Assembly (NCBI GenBank): GCA_945900935.1
Contig: CAMDKT010000018.1
Span: 1 to 23,028, forward strand
Reading direction: 5' to 3'
Length of the DNA stretch: 23,028 bases
Source: Candidatus Sulfopaludibacter sp. SbA3
Lineage (GTDB): Bacteria > Acidobacteriota > Terriglobia > Bryobacterales > Bryobacteraceae
The notes under the pieces were generated by a model. It was given only the letters and a program-made list of their open reading frames with translations, was not told the DNA's origin and made no database searches. Below are positions 14,936 through 21,772 of this stretch, piece by piece. Position 1 is the stretch's first letter. Every line of letters starts with the position of its first letter. The position numbers were made by a program, and so were the translations under genes.

Positions 14936-16963
14936 TCAGAAAGAATAGCTCAGACTGACATATCCTGTGTGGGCGGTGTAGTCTTGCAGCCGCAATAGTT
15001 TCTCGCTGTAGTCGTAATACTGCCAACCGGCATTCCAACGCAGATTCCGGTGCAACCCCACCGAGAACCGGATGACTGGCGACTGATAGGCGACCGGGAA
15101 TACCTGGGCCGCGGCGAAAGTGGACGCCGTTTCGGGATTCAGCGGAAGCCCCGGCGCTGTAGGCCGATCGGCGACGGAACGGCCGTCTCCCCGATCCTGC
15201 GTCCGGACAAATCCCGCATAAATATCCACTCGTTTCTTCACTTGTATTTGTGCGCCGGCGTGGAAAGTGTGGAGATTGCTCAAGTAATAGGATCGATCGC
15301 CGTCGACCTGCGTGAAGTTGGCGAAGTAGGCGAGCCCGGTCAATGTATCCAGGTGTATGTAACTGTAGCCGGCGTCAAATTGGATGCCCGCGCGCGGCGT
15401 CCAGCCGCCATTGGCCGACGCGCTTCGTCCGGTGGAGGAGTGGGTAAACAGCGACGTGGAATTGGTGTTGACGAACGAGCGATAGCCAGTGGAAAAGTTG
15501 TACTTGGAGACGCGATACTGCGCTCTCGCATTCAGAGCGTGGTAATCCTTGTCGCTGGTTGGATAGAAAGGTCTGTCATTCCGGCCGGCCTCCGCGCTAA
15601 ATGTAATTCGCAACGGTTTCGCCGGTTGCAATCGAATTCCGCCCGTCCCGGCCTTAAGCCGGTTCGATTGGGTATTTGCTTTGGTATCGACCGGCAATTC
15701 AGGCTCCAACAGCTCCGTGGATTCGATCCGCCGTTCAGAAAAGTGGTAATTCCCAAACACCCCGATCCATTTCCGCGGCTGCCAGGAGGCCTCGCTCGTA
15801 TTGCTGATAGTACGAATCCCGAGATTCCGGAACGCAATCAACGTCAAGCCGGCCGTGCCGTTGTTGAATTCTGAATAGCGGCCGTCGCCGTCCATTCGCG
15901 AACGGTGATAGCCGGTTTGGTTCGTGAGCGTCCACTGGGGATTGGGATGCCAGGAAAGCGTCAAATAGCCGGTGGTTACCGGACGCCTTCCGTGGCCGGA
16001 CAGCAGCATCTGCCGGTTACGGTCCGACCCGAGCCGGTCTGTGCCGCTTGCGAATTCGTCGTAGACGAAGTCTCGCTGCCCATCGGAGTGCGTGAATCGT
16101 CCCTGGACGGTGAACGCGGCAGTCGCCTCCGAATGCAGGTGGGCGCGCCAGTACGGCGTCCGGCCATGCATAGGCTCATCCCTTCGCAGAAAGGTAAGCG
16201 TATTTCTATCGACCGCGTTATCCCCGGCGGAACGCAAGGGAACGCCAAACTTCGTGTCGTCCTTGAACGACTCCCATCCGCGAGTCACCGACAGCTTCAC
16301 CCGACGCCACTCGACATCGCCTCCGATGCGAAACTCGCGCTGTGTCCGGCGAAGATCGGCGAGATAAGCGTACTCATCGCCGCGCGTGTCAAACCACTGG
16401 CCGGTCCAAAGCCCGGTGCCGGTCTGGCCGTTTCCCGAATAACCCAGCTTCAGACGCAGCTTGCTTTGCGGCAAAAGCGTGAGGTCGTGATCCTGCATTT
16501 GCCGGTTCGTCGCGAGCTGATGATTCCCTCCGGCGATTGTCAACGCAGGGTTGAAATACTCGTTGGAGCGCCACAGCAGATCGTAGCGATAGAGGGAATT
16601 CTTCTGCGCCCGGAACGAACTGAATTGATAGGGATCGTTCCCGAGTCCCCGAACATCCAGCAGCAATTCGTCGAACCATTTTCCCTTGCCATTGCGGGAA
16701 TGAACACGGAGCGTCCCGGCGAGCAATCGGATTCCGTTGCCGAAGTTCACGTCGCTGCGATACTTGCCCGCATTCCCATCGACGTCGTGGAAGCGGTAAC
16801 CCAATTCCCAGGAGTTCGTGATGTTATATTCGCCCCAGTTGTCGCCGCGCGGGGATCCCGCCTGTTGAGGAGTCGGCGCAACCGTTGGCTGGGCCGGAAC
16901 GCGCATGGAAAGCAGCAACCCGCCGAGCACGAAGCAGTTCAATGGCTTGGGCGTTATCCTCAT
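14936..16963 (-). CDS. Outer-membrane beta-barrel in MtrB/PioB position (porin of a porin-cytochrome complex)
   Basis: The 675-residue protein has a signal peptide (MRITPKPLNCFVLGGLLLSM, then VPAQP). Alternating polar/hydrophobic beta strands then run to the C-terminal phenylalanine (TGYVSLSYSF), the outer-membrane insertion signal. The size fits the MtrB/PioB barrels, which sheath a decaheme cytochrome through the outer membrane. The start codon overlaps the stop of the decaheme cytochrome gene by four bases (ATGA, 16960-16963), which ties the two products together. The N-terminal CxxC motif of Shewanella MtrB is absent; the only cysteine near the N-terminus (CFVLGG) lies in the signal peptide. 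I infer the family from size, barrel pattern and partner, not from a diagnostic motif. Confidence 0.75.
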   Translation of the reverse strand: MRITPKPLNCFVLGGLLLSMRVPAQPTVAPTPQQAGSPRGDNWGEYNITNSWELGYRFHDVDGNAGKYRSDVNFGNGIRLLAGTLRVHSRNGKGKWFDELLLDVRGLGNDPYQFSSFRAQKNSLYRYDLLWRSNEYFNPALTIAGGNHQLATNRQMQDHDLTLLPQSKLRLKLGYSGNGQTGTGLWTGQWFDTRGDEYAYLADLRRTQREFRIGGDVEWRRVKLSVTRGWESFKDDTKFGVPLRSAGDNAVDRNTLTFLRRDEPMHGRTPYWRAHLHSEATAAFTVQGRFTHSDGQRDFVYDEFASGTDRLGSDRNRQMLLSGHGRRPVTTGYLTLSWHPNPQWTLTNQTGYHRSRMDGDGRYSEFNNGTAGLTLIAFRNLGIRTISNTSEASWQPRKWIGVFGNYHFSERRIESTELLEPELPVDTKANTQSNRLKAGTGGIRLQPAKPLRITFSAEAGRNDRPFYPTSDKDYHALNARAQYRVSKYNFSTGYRSFVNTNSTSLFTHSSTGRSASANGGWTPRAGIQFDAGYSYIHLDTLTGLAYFANFTQVDGDRSYYLSNLHTFHAGAQIQVKKRVDIYAGFVRTQDRGDGRSVADRPTAPGLPLNPETASTFAAAQVFPVAYQSPVIRFSVGLHRNLRWNAGWQYYDYSEKLLRLQDYTAHTGYVSLSYSF

Positions 16964-17898
16964 CGCAGGAACGTCCGATCAGCGTTCGAACCATGAATCC
17001 GAATGTGGCACGTTGTGCAATTGCGAAATCGCGGGTCGGCCATATTGTGCGATGCCGATTGGATCGCGACCCCATCCGCCTGCCGGCCGAAACTCCCTGC
17101 GCCGTTATGACACTCTAAACAGACTGTGAAAATGACAGGGCGCTTCAGCATGCGGGCGTTTACCGATCCATGCGGTGAGTGGCATGTTTCGCAACCGTCA
17201 ACCCGCACCGCGGCGTGTTCAAAAAGGAAAGGCCCCCGCTTGTCCGTGTGGCACTTCATGCACGGCTGCTCATTCTGGAGACCGGTGTCAACCATATGCG
17301 GCCGCCGGCCCATTTTCCAGGTTGGACTGGCGGCCCCATGCGGGTTATGGCAATCCGAGCAAGTCATGAAGCCCTCATTCACCCGGTGTTTGAAGGGTTG
17401 GGAAAACTGGGCGCGAACATCGTTATGGCACCCATAACAGACCTCCGCCTGCCGTTTCGCCAGGAGAGTCCGGTTGGACTCGGGCTGATGAATGGAGTGG
17501 CAGGATGTACAGCCAACGCTTGCCTGGGTATGATTGCTGCGGCGGATGTTGGCGCGATTTGTGTCCTTGGCATGACAACGCAGACACGCATCGACTACTT
17601 GGTTCGCGGTTAACTCAGAGAACGCGACAATACTCTGTTTTCCGCCCCTCGCATCGACGTGTTTCTTTCCGGGTCCGTGGCACCCTTCACACCCGGCGTC
17701 CTCAATGGGAACGTTTGCGGAAACGGTCGACTTGTTGTGCGGGTTTCGGAAAAACTGCAGCGCAACATTCGGGTGGCAGGTTCGGCATGCGGTGCTTCCC
17801 GCGTACAGCGGATTGGCTGGCGCCTGAGCTAACGAATTAAGCGCTCCACTTATCGCGAACAAGAGAAAGGAGCAAATCTTGAGGTGTACTGAACCCAT
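16960..17898 (-). CDS. Decaheme c-type cytochrome, DmsE/MtrA family
   Basis: The 312-residue protein has a signal peptide (ICSFLLFAISGALNSLAQA) and exactly ten CxxCH heme-binding motifs, from CRTCH (residues 38-42) through CEGCH, CLRCH, CTSCH, CYGCH, CSDCH, CMKCH, CETCH and CLECH to CTTCH. Length and heme count match MtrA/DmsE/PioA, periplasmic decaheme proteins that carry electrons through an outer-membrane barrel. The ATG at 17898 gives a proper signal peptide, although no strong ribosome binding site is seen. Its 3' end shares ATGA with the barrel gene. A broken second copy of its 5' end and leader lies at 20999-21269. No extracellular MtrC/OmcA-type cytochrome is present in the window. 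Confidence 0.93.
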   Translation of the reverse strand: MGSVHLKICSFLLFAISGALNSLAQAPANPLYAGSTACRTCHPNVALQFFRNPHNKSTVSANVPIEDAGCEGCHGPGKKHVDARGGKQSIVAFSELTANQVVDACLRCHAKDTNRANIRRSNHTQASVGCTSCHSIHQPESNRTLLAKRQAEVCYGCHNDVRAQFSQPFKHRVNEGFMTCSDCHNPHGAASPTWKMGRRPHMVDTGLQNEQPCMKCHTDKRGPFLFEHAAVRVDGCETCHSPHGSVNARMLKRPVIFTVCLECHNGAGSFGRQADGVAIQSASHNMADPRFRNCTTCHIRIHGSNADRTFLR

Positions 17899-17923
17899 GG
17901 CGCTATCTACTCAATATAGGGAA
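17671..17923. repeat. Dispersed duplicate, intact cytochrome copy (partner at 20999-21269)
   Basis: This segment covers the 5' end of the decaheme gene and 25 bases of leader. Blocks such as GTGGCACCCTTCACAC, GGCGTCCTCAATGGG, GTCGACTTGTTGTGCGG and CCATGGCGCTATCTA recur in the same orientation at 20999-21269, about 3.3 kb away. The leader match (TCAATATAGGGAA) extends outside the coding region. Confidence 0.85.
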
Positions 17924-18232
17924 TCCATCGTTGTCACGGATGTGAATTCTGCAGGCGTCGCCGGATTGGCATCCTGTAAGTCAGCCTATTCTCAGCATGA
18001 CGCGCCGCCGGCGGCAATCCAGATGTGGGTTCACTCTTGGGCCATGCAGTCCAACGCGACACCGATGGGAACCGATTCGGGCCGCGCCATGGATTTCCAC
18101 TCGGGCGTTGGGCATCTCGATGTAGATGGGCCAACCGGGACCAACACGACACGCCGCCATTGCTTCCGGAGCGATTTTGCCGGGAACCTCTCGCCCGCCG
18201 CGCGAATCATCCGATTCTCAATACGCGCCTGG
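17899..18232. other. Leader and gene-free region upstream of the decaheme operon
   Basis: The first 25 bases belong to a segment also found before the broken cytochrome copy. A rightward open frame (17879-18391) lacks family features, and leftward frames read through low-complexity Arg/Ser/Pro sequence. No promoter near consensus was found on the minus strand for the operon. Confidence 0.4.
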
Positions 18233-18463
18233 TTACCGGGGAACCACTCCCGCGAAACTGCTTTCGATCGCCAGCCGGAGCTTTTCCGTGACCGGATCGA
18301 TATAGCGTTGAATTGGACGTATATCGCGATGCCCGAGAGCGCGGAGAGCGGAAATTCTTCCGGAACCGATGCCGGCAGGATACGCCCATGATTCACCTTT
18401 CTTTGTGGGCGACTTCGACAAAACGACAGGGTCCAACAGGGCGAAATCGTTTTCGAAAACCGT
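18233..18463 (-). pseudogene. Possible C-terminal remnant of a tyrosine recombinase
   Basis: One minus-strand frame reads SALRALGHRDIRPIQRYIDP and VTEKLRLAIESSFAGVV, ending in a stop at 18233. This resembles the end of tyrosine recombinases, where LGHxxxxxTxxY carries the catalytic His and Tyr. No start codon or upstream catalytic Arg region is visible, and the same frame meets a stop at 18464-18466. If real it is a decayed integrase fragment beside the toxin-antitoxin region. Chance similarity cannot be excluded. Confidence 0.25.
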
Positions 18464-18782
18464 TTAACACCAATTCGGGCTCGGGCGCTCGCGACAATTT
18501 GCGCGCGTCATTGCTCGCGCTTGCCCGTGAAGTGGATGCTCTCGGCTCGTTTCATGAGAATGCCCAGCCGATTTTCGAAGATTCACGAAAAAGTCCCTGT
18601 TCGGGGTACGAAAACCTCTTTTATTCTCAATTACATACAAACATTGCGCGAGCGCGACCCGTCCCAACTTCGAAAATGCGTTTTCGCGTCTTCGGCGGAT
18701 TGCGCTAAAGTGTTGATTGTAAAGATCAGCCGGGCAAACCATAATTCAGGAAAATCGTTAACCCTTGTAGCTTGATAGGTTT
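18464..18782. other. Gene-free, locally AT-richer stretch
   Basis: Open frames exist on both strands but none shows a motif or a ribosome binding site. A perfect palindrome GTTTTCGAAAAC lies just to the left (18449-18460), and TTTTCGAA-like words recur through the stretch. Base composition differs from the neighbouring genes, which may indicate foreign or decayed DNA. Confidence 0.35.
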
Positions 18783-18814
18783 CCGTGAACACCGAGAATA
18801 GCAAGACTGGGAAC
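18783..18814 (+). repeat. Direct repeat, copy 1 (right of the cytochrome region, at the toxin 3' end)
   Basis: A 32-base sequence beginning CCGTGAACACC and containing GAATAGCAAGACTGGGA (18796-18812). It matches copy 2 (19518-19549) at 30 of 32 positions by eye and lies 27 bases beyond the PIN toxin's stop codon. Confidence 0.8.
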
Positions 18815-18841
18815 AGAAACACGGGCTGGCTGCTACTCCTT

Positions 18842-19267
18842 TTAGGAGTCCCAAGGATTGAGAACGGGAACGCCAGCCCGGTCGAAATGAATCCGGTCTC
18901 GGCTGACAACCGTTAGCCCATGATGCGCTGCTATCGCGGCGATAAGAAGGTCGGGTTGCGAAAACGTATGACCGGTCTTTCGCCCGCCCTCCAGCAGTAA
19001 TCGCCACTTCAGAAGTATGTCCTCAGTGACCGGTAGTGTCCGCCGCGGATCAAACATCGGACGAATTTTGAAAGTAAGCCAATCCTGCAAAGCCGCTCTC
19101 TTTTGACTATCAGGGTTTAGCTCTATGCCGTATCGAATCTCAGCCAAGCTAACGACGCTGACATATAGGTCAGAGAGCGGAGTAGACGCAATTAACTCGA
19201 AAACCTTCCGCTCGGGCTTGGGCTTGCGCAGCTCCGAGATAACGTTGGTATCAAGCAACCATCCCAT
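18842..19267 (-). CDS. VapC/FitB-type PIN-domain toxin
   Basis: The 141-residue protein opens with GWLLDTNVISELRKP, the signature of FitB-like VapC toxins. The four PIN acidic residues are present: D6, E43 (SLAEIRYGIE), D106 (SQPDLLIAAIAA) and D124 (VVSRDRI). It should be a metal-dependent RNase held inactive by the adjacent antitoxin. The ATG at 19267 shares one base with the antitoxin stop (TGATG), so the two are translationally coupled; a TTG at 19270 is a less likely start. A small ACTCC/GGAGT hairpin overlaps the stop codon. The module is framed by direct repeats. Confidence 0.92.
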   Translation of the reverse strand: MGWLLDTNVISELRKPKPERKVFELIASTPLSDLYVSVVSLAEIRYGIELNPDSQKRAALQDWLTFKIRPMFDPRRTLPVTEDILLKWRLLLEGGRKTGHTFSQPDLLIAAIAAHHGLTVVSRDRIHFDRAGVPVLNPWDS

Positions 19268-19497
19268 CAAAGGGCAACATCCCGCGCCAACGGAGAAGGA
19301 ACGCGAGATGGTTCGATATCGACCTCAGGATAAGGACATTCCTGCAATGCCGCGATCAAATCAGCCCCGGTTCTGGCGTCCGGCCCGGAAGACCGCAACG
19401 CAGCCCGGATCAGATCTTCGGGACTCTTAAAGGCTCCGGCTTGCGTCCGCTGCTGGATCAACGCCTCAACATCGGGACTGGTGATTTCAATGGTCAT
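19267..19497 (-). CDS. Antitoxin partner of the PIN toxin (VapB-like)
   Basis: The 76-residue protein starts MTIEITSPDVEALIQQR and has GAFKSPEDLIRAALRSS, a pattern of small ribbon-helix-helix/ParD-like antitoxins: an N-terminal strand and helices that bind DNA, and a C-terminal tail that blocks the toxin. The start at 19497 is chosen because AAGGAGG (19506-19512) precedes it by 8 bases. A longer in-frame start at 19527 would place that ribosome binding site inside the gene. An extended -10-like TGCTATTCT (minus strand, 19530-19538) lies inside the direct repeat and may be its promoter. Confidence 0.82.
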   Translation of the reverse strand: MTIEITSPDVEALIQQRTQAGAFKSPEDLIRAALRSSGPDARTGADLIAALQECPYPEVDIEPSRVPSPLARDVAL

Positions 19498-19517
19498 CGT
19501 CTTCGCCTCCTTCGTTG

Positions 19518-19549
19518 CCGTGAACACCTAGAATAGCAAGACTGGAAAC
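19518..19549 (+). repeat. Direct repeat, copy 2 (just upstream of the antitoxin)
   Basis: A 32-base match to 18783-18814, beginning CCGTGAACACC and containing GAATAGCAAGACTGGAA (19531-19547). It contains the possible antitoxin -10 box, so the repeat may carry the promoter or operator. Confidence 0.8.
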
Positions 19550-19584
19550 CCCATCCCGCTACGCGCGGGCCTTCCGGCGCTGAT

Positions 19585-20037
19585 TCAAAACTTACCGTTT
19601 CTGAAACACGGGCGCGGGACGGTCAGGAAATCGCCCTCGACGAATCGCGAAAGAGCGCCGGGTCCCCCCTGGTCAAAATGTTGGTCATTCGTCAGCGCCT
19701 GGCTCAGACCTTGCCGCCTCATCGCCACCATAGATGTGCAGTCTGTCAGACTGTATCCTTTGTCTGGACGCGCGGCGTAAAGATCAACACCGGCTTCAAA
19801 TAACTCGGCGGTGAGAGGTAACACTTTCACGCTCGAACTTGAAACCATACTATTTGCGCTCGCGCTTGCCATAAGGCGAAACTCCGGACCCCAGGCTGCA
19901 GAATAGTCTAGATATTCGATCAGAACAGGCTCGGTGGTCACGAGCGAGGCCGAAGACAGGGAGCGGCTGAATTGCGCGGAATCCCGGACGTTGGTGAGGG
20001 CTACCCCGTAGAATGTGTCAGCGAAGATCGCCGTCAT
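19585..20037 (-). pseudogene. Orphan PIN-domain toxin with probable C-terminal frameshift
   Basis: As annotated the frame gives 150 residues. It opens with FADTFYGVALTNVRDSA and has VTTEPVLIEYLDY and DKGYSLTDCTSMVAMRRQG, with PIN acids D7, E41, D99 and D118. These match a large VapC-like family. After HFDQGG the frame reads PGALSRFVEGDF, unlike relatives. The neighbouring frame reads PALFRDSSRAIS with a stop at 19623, much closer to the family's usual ALFRD or ALLR ending. The switch coincides with a run of six identical bases (19664-19669), so a single-base slip or a sequencing error is likely. No antitoxin gene and no ribosome binding site precede the ATG at 20037. Activity may survive because the catalytic acids lie before the shift. 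Confidence 0.7.
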
Positions 20038-20109
20038 CGCTTGGGATGGCCGTAAAAATAATGATCGGCCTGGCTGGCTCCATCCCTCGGCAATCGCTCA
20101 ACCGCCTTC

Positions 20110-20126
20110 GAATAGCAACACTGGGA
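20110..20126 (+). repeat. Direct repeat, partial copy 3 (upstream of the second PIN gene)
   Basis: GAATAGCAACACTGGGA matches the core of copies 1 and 2 with one change. It lies about 70 bases upstream of the orphan PIN gene, so both toxin modules have a copy in front of them. Confidence 0.55.
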
Positions 20127-20211
20127 TCTCAATGAAGCCCAGCCCATTCAACTTGACCCCGAATGCCGTGTAAACGACGCGATCATCCCTTCCAGCTCCC
20201 ATTCACGCATC

Positions 20212-20998
20212 CTAATAACCGATTAACTTGGTTGACCGCCGGAATTTGTTGAGCAGCCGGATAGCGGAGGAGCACTTCCCGCCATCGCTGTCGGCTTGAA
20301 TGGCGGCCAAGGCCACTTCGGCGTTGATCCGCATGAGCGCCATTTCACAGGACGCCTCCGCCTCTTTCGCTTCCTCCAACAACAGTTGAGCGTTTCCTTG
20401 CAGGCCGCTGCAAACGCACCATTTCGCGCAAAGGATCAGGCACTTCACATAAATTTCCCGCCGATTGGATAACTGAATCCGGTTTACCGCCAAAAGCGCC
20501 GCCTGCAATGCGGACTGCGCCGCTTCGCTATCCGCGGCGGGAGTCGAGAGGGTCTGGAACAGATCATACAATCCGTCATCAACCAAGCCTAGGTTTACCG
20601 GGAGAGGGCCAAGAGAACGGAAATGGGCAATTCGATGAAGTCGCGCCTCAATTTGCGGCCAGTCCAGGCGATGGAGTGAAGATCGCCGGCGCCGGGAAAT
20701 GCGGCGGCTAGAACTCTTTCAGCGGAGAGGAATGCCGATTGAGATTGGGGTGCGCGCCATGGGTAGTGAAGGCAAAGACCGTAGATGGAAAGGATAGCGG
20801 CCTGTGCGATTAGGATCCGCAGTACGGCCGCAAAGCGCTATTCCTTCTTCGGCCAAGCTGGCGGCGTCCCGAATGTCGCCGAGCACCAGAGTAATTTCGG
20901 CAAGGTGACGGTTGCCGACAATCGCGGATTCCAGATCCGGGCCGTTCCGCGTGTGCGCCGCAAGCAGGCCAGTGAAGACGCGGCTGGCATCCCGCAAT
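20212..20998 (-). pseudogene. Decayed helical-repeat (TPR-like) protein gene
   Basis: Minus-strand pieces look like one alpha-helical repeat protein broken by stops and frameshifts. The first part (about 20998-20840) reads AIVGNRHLAEITLVLGDI, then RDAASLAEEGIAL, a TPR-like helix pair. The last part (20586-20212) reads SEAAQSALQAALLAVNRIQL, then LLLEEAKEAEASCEMALM and ends at TAA 20212. Both share a frame that is interrupted by TGA at 20719-20721. Between them another frame gives the more protein-like SAERVLAAAFPGAGDLHS. The 5' side is fused at about 20998 to a piece of cytochrome gene. No family can be named. The 3' part could be a short intact gene, but I see no start signal. Confidence 0.45.
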
Positions 20999-21244
20999 GG
21001 GTTCGTGGCACCCTTCACACGCGGCGTCCTCAATGGGGACTTTTGCCGATACCGTCGACTTGTTGTGCGGATTCCGGAAAAACTGCGGCGCGACATTCGG
21101 GTGGCAGCTCCGGCAAGCGTTGCTTCCCGCATACGCCGGATTCGTGCCGGTGCCGGACTTGGCTGCGGCGTGGGAGAGAAACGGAAACGTCCCAGTCATC
21201 GCGAGCACGAGAAGAATGCGGATTTTGACTGTTACCGGACCCAT
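20999..21244 (-). pseudogene. Truncated second copy of the decaheme cytochrome gene (5' end only)
   Basis: From ATG 21244 a signal peptide (ILLVLAMTGTFPFLSHA) is followed by YAGSNACRSCH, PNVAPQFFRNPHNKSTVSA and DAACEGCHEP. These match the first two heme motifs of the decaheme cytochrome at 16960-17898, with about six amino-acid changes over the shared 44 residues. Homology stops abruptly after the second heme motif (about 20999), where unrelated sequence follows. Eight of ten hemes are missing, so a functional decaheme protein is impossible. The signal region is six residues longer than in the intact gene, so it is a diverged paralogue rather than a very recent copy. Confidence 0.85.
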
Positions 21245-21269
21245 GGCGCTATCTAATCAATATAGGGAA
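20999..21269. repeat. Dispersed duplicate, truncated cytochrome copy (partner at 17671-17923)
   Basis: Same orientation as its partner and 18 bases longer, from six extra codons in the signal-peptide region. The leader bases next to ATG 21244 are kept (one change), so the duplication included the regulatory edge of the gene. Confidence 0.85.
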
Positions 21270-21772
21270 GTCGGCCTCGTCACCCTTGTCAAATCTGCTT
21301 GACGCCAGACAGTCCTTGGGGTTCCATCGCCGAGCGGCGATTGCGAGAGACCGCTCGGCGGCGGACCACTCGATCGAGACCACCTTGACTCTTGGCGCTC
21401 GCTGTTTCCCTCCACTTTCGTCGTGGCCTCGGAGGCGATTCGGCGCATTCTTCGATCAGTGGGTTATTCTGCCGCCGCGGCGATTTCCGTGATAGACATT
21501 CTCGAAGCCGGATGGAAGAGCTCAACTTACCGGATCTGACTCGTGTGGAGTCTTCCGAATCATAGGGCGCCGATCTGTTACTGCATGTGTCCGGCTGGAC
21601 GCGCATCGCTTGCAGGGATTATCGAATTTTCGTGTGTGCCCGGCGGCGCTTTGCACCGGCATTCCCGGTTGCGCCAGCGCCGGACGGGCCCCAAAAGTCC
21701 TCTTGCAAGCCCCGCCTTTGAAGCGCAAGATGAAGGTGTACTCATTTATATCCACTCGACAAAGGAGCCTAC
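21270..21772. other. Gene-free region upstream of the alginate-export-like gene
   Basis: No convincing gene on either strand. Open frames are Arg/Ser/Pro-rich and lack start signals. The last bases contain AAAGGAG (21761-21767), the ribosome binding site of the next gene. A promoter for it should lie here, but no good -35/-10 pair was found. Confidence 0.45.

Noticed and set aside
15905..16996. 363-residue rightward open frame opposite the barrel gene
   Set aside because: It is a shadow of the 675-residue barrel, whose signal peptide, ending and overlap with the cytochrome gene are convincing.
17879..18391. 170-residue rightward open frame after the cytochrome gene
   Set aside because: It begins inside the cytochrome signal-peptide region on the other strand, has no ribosome binding site and shows no family motif.
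18783..19549. Direct repeats considered as target-site duplications of an insertion sequence
   Set aside because: At 32 bases they are longer than most target duplications, there is no transposase or terminal inverted repeat, and a third partial copy exists.
21289..21606. 105-residue leftward open frame
   Set aside because: Arg/Ser/Pro-rich, with no ribosome binding site or recognisable pattern.
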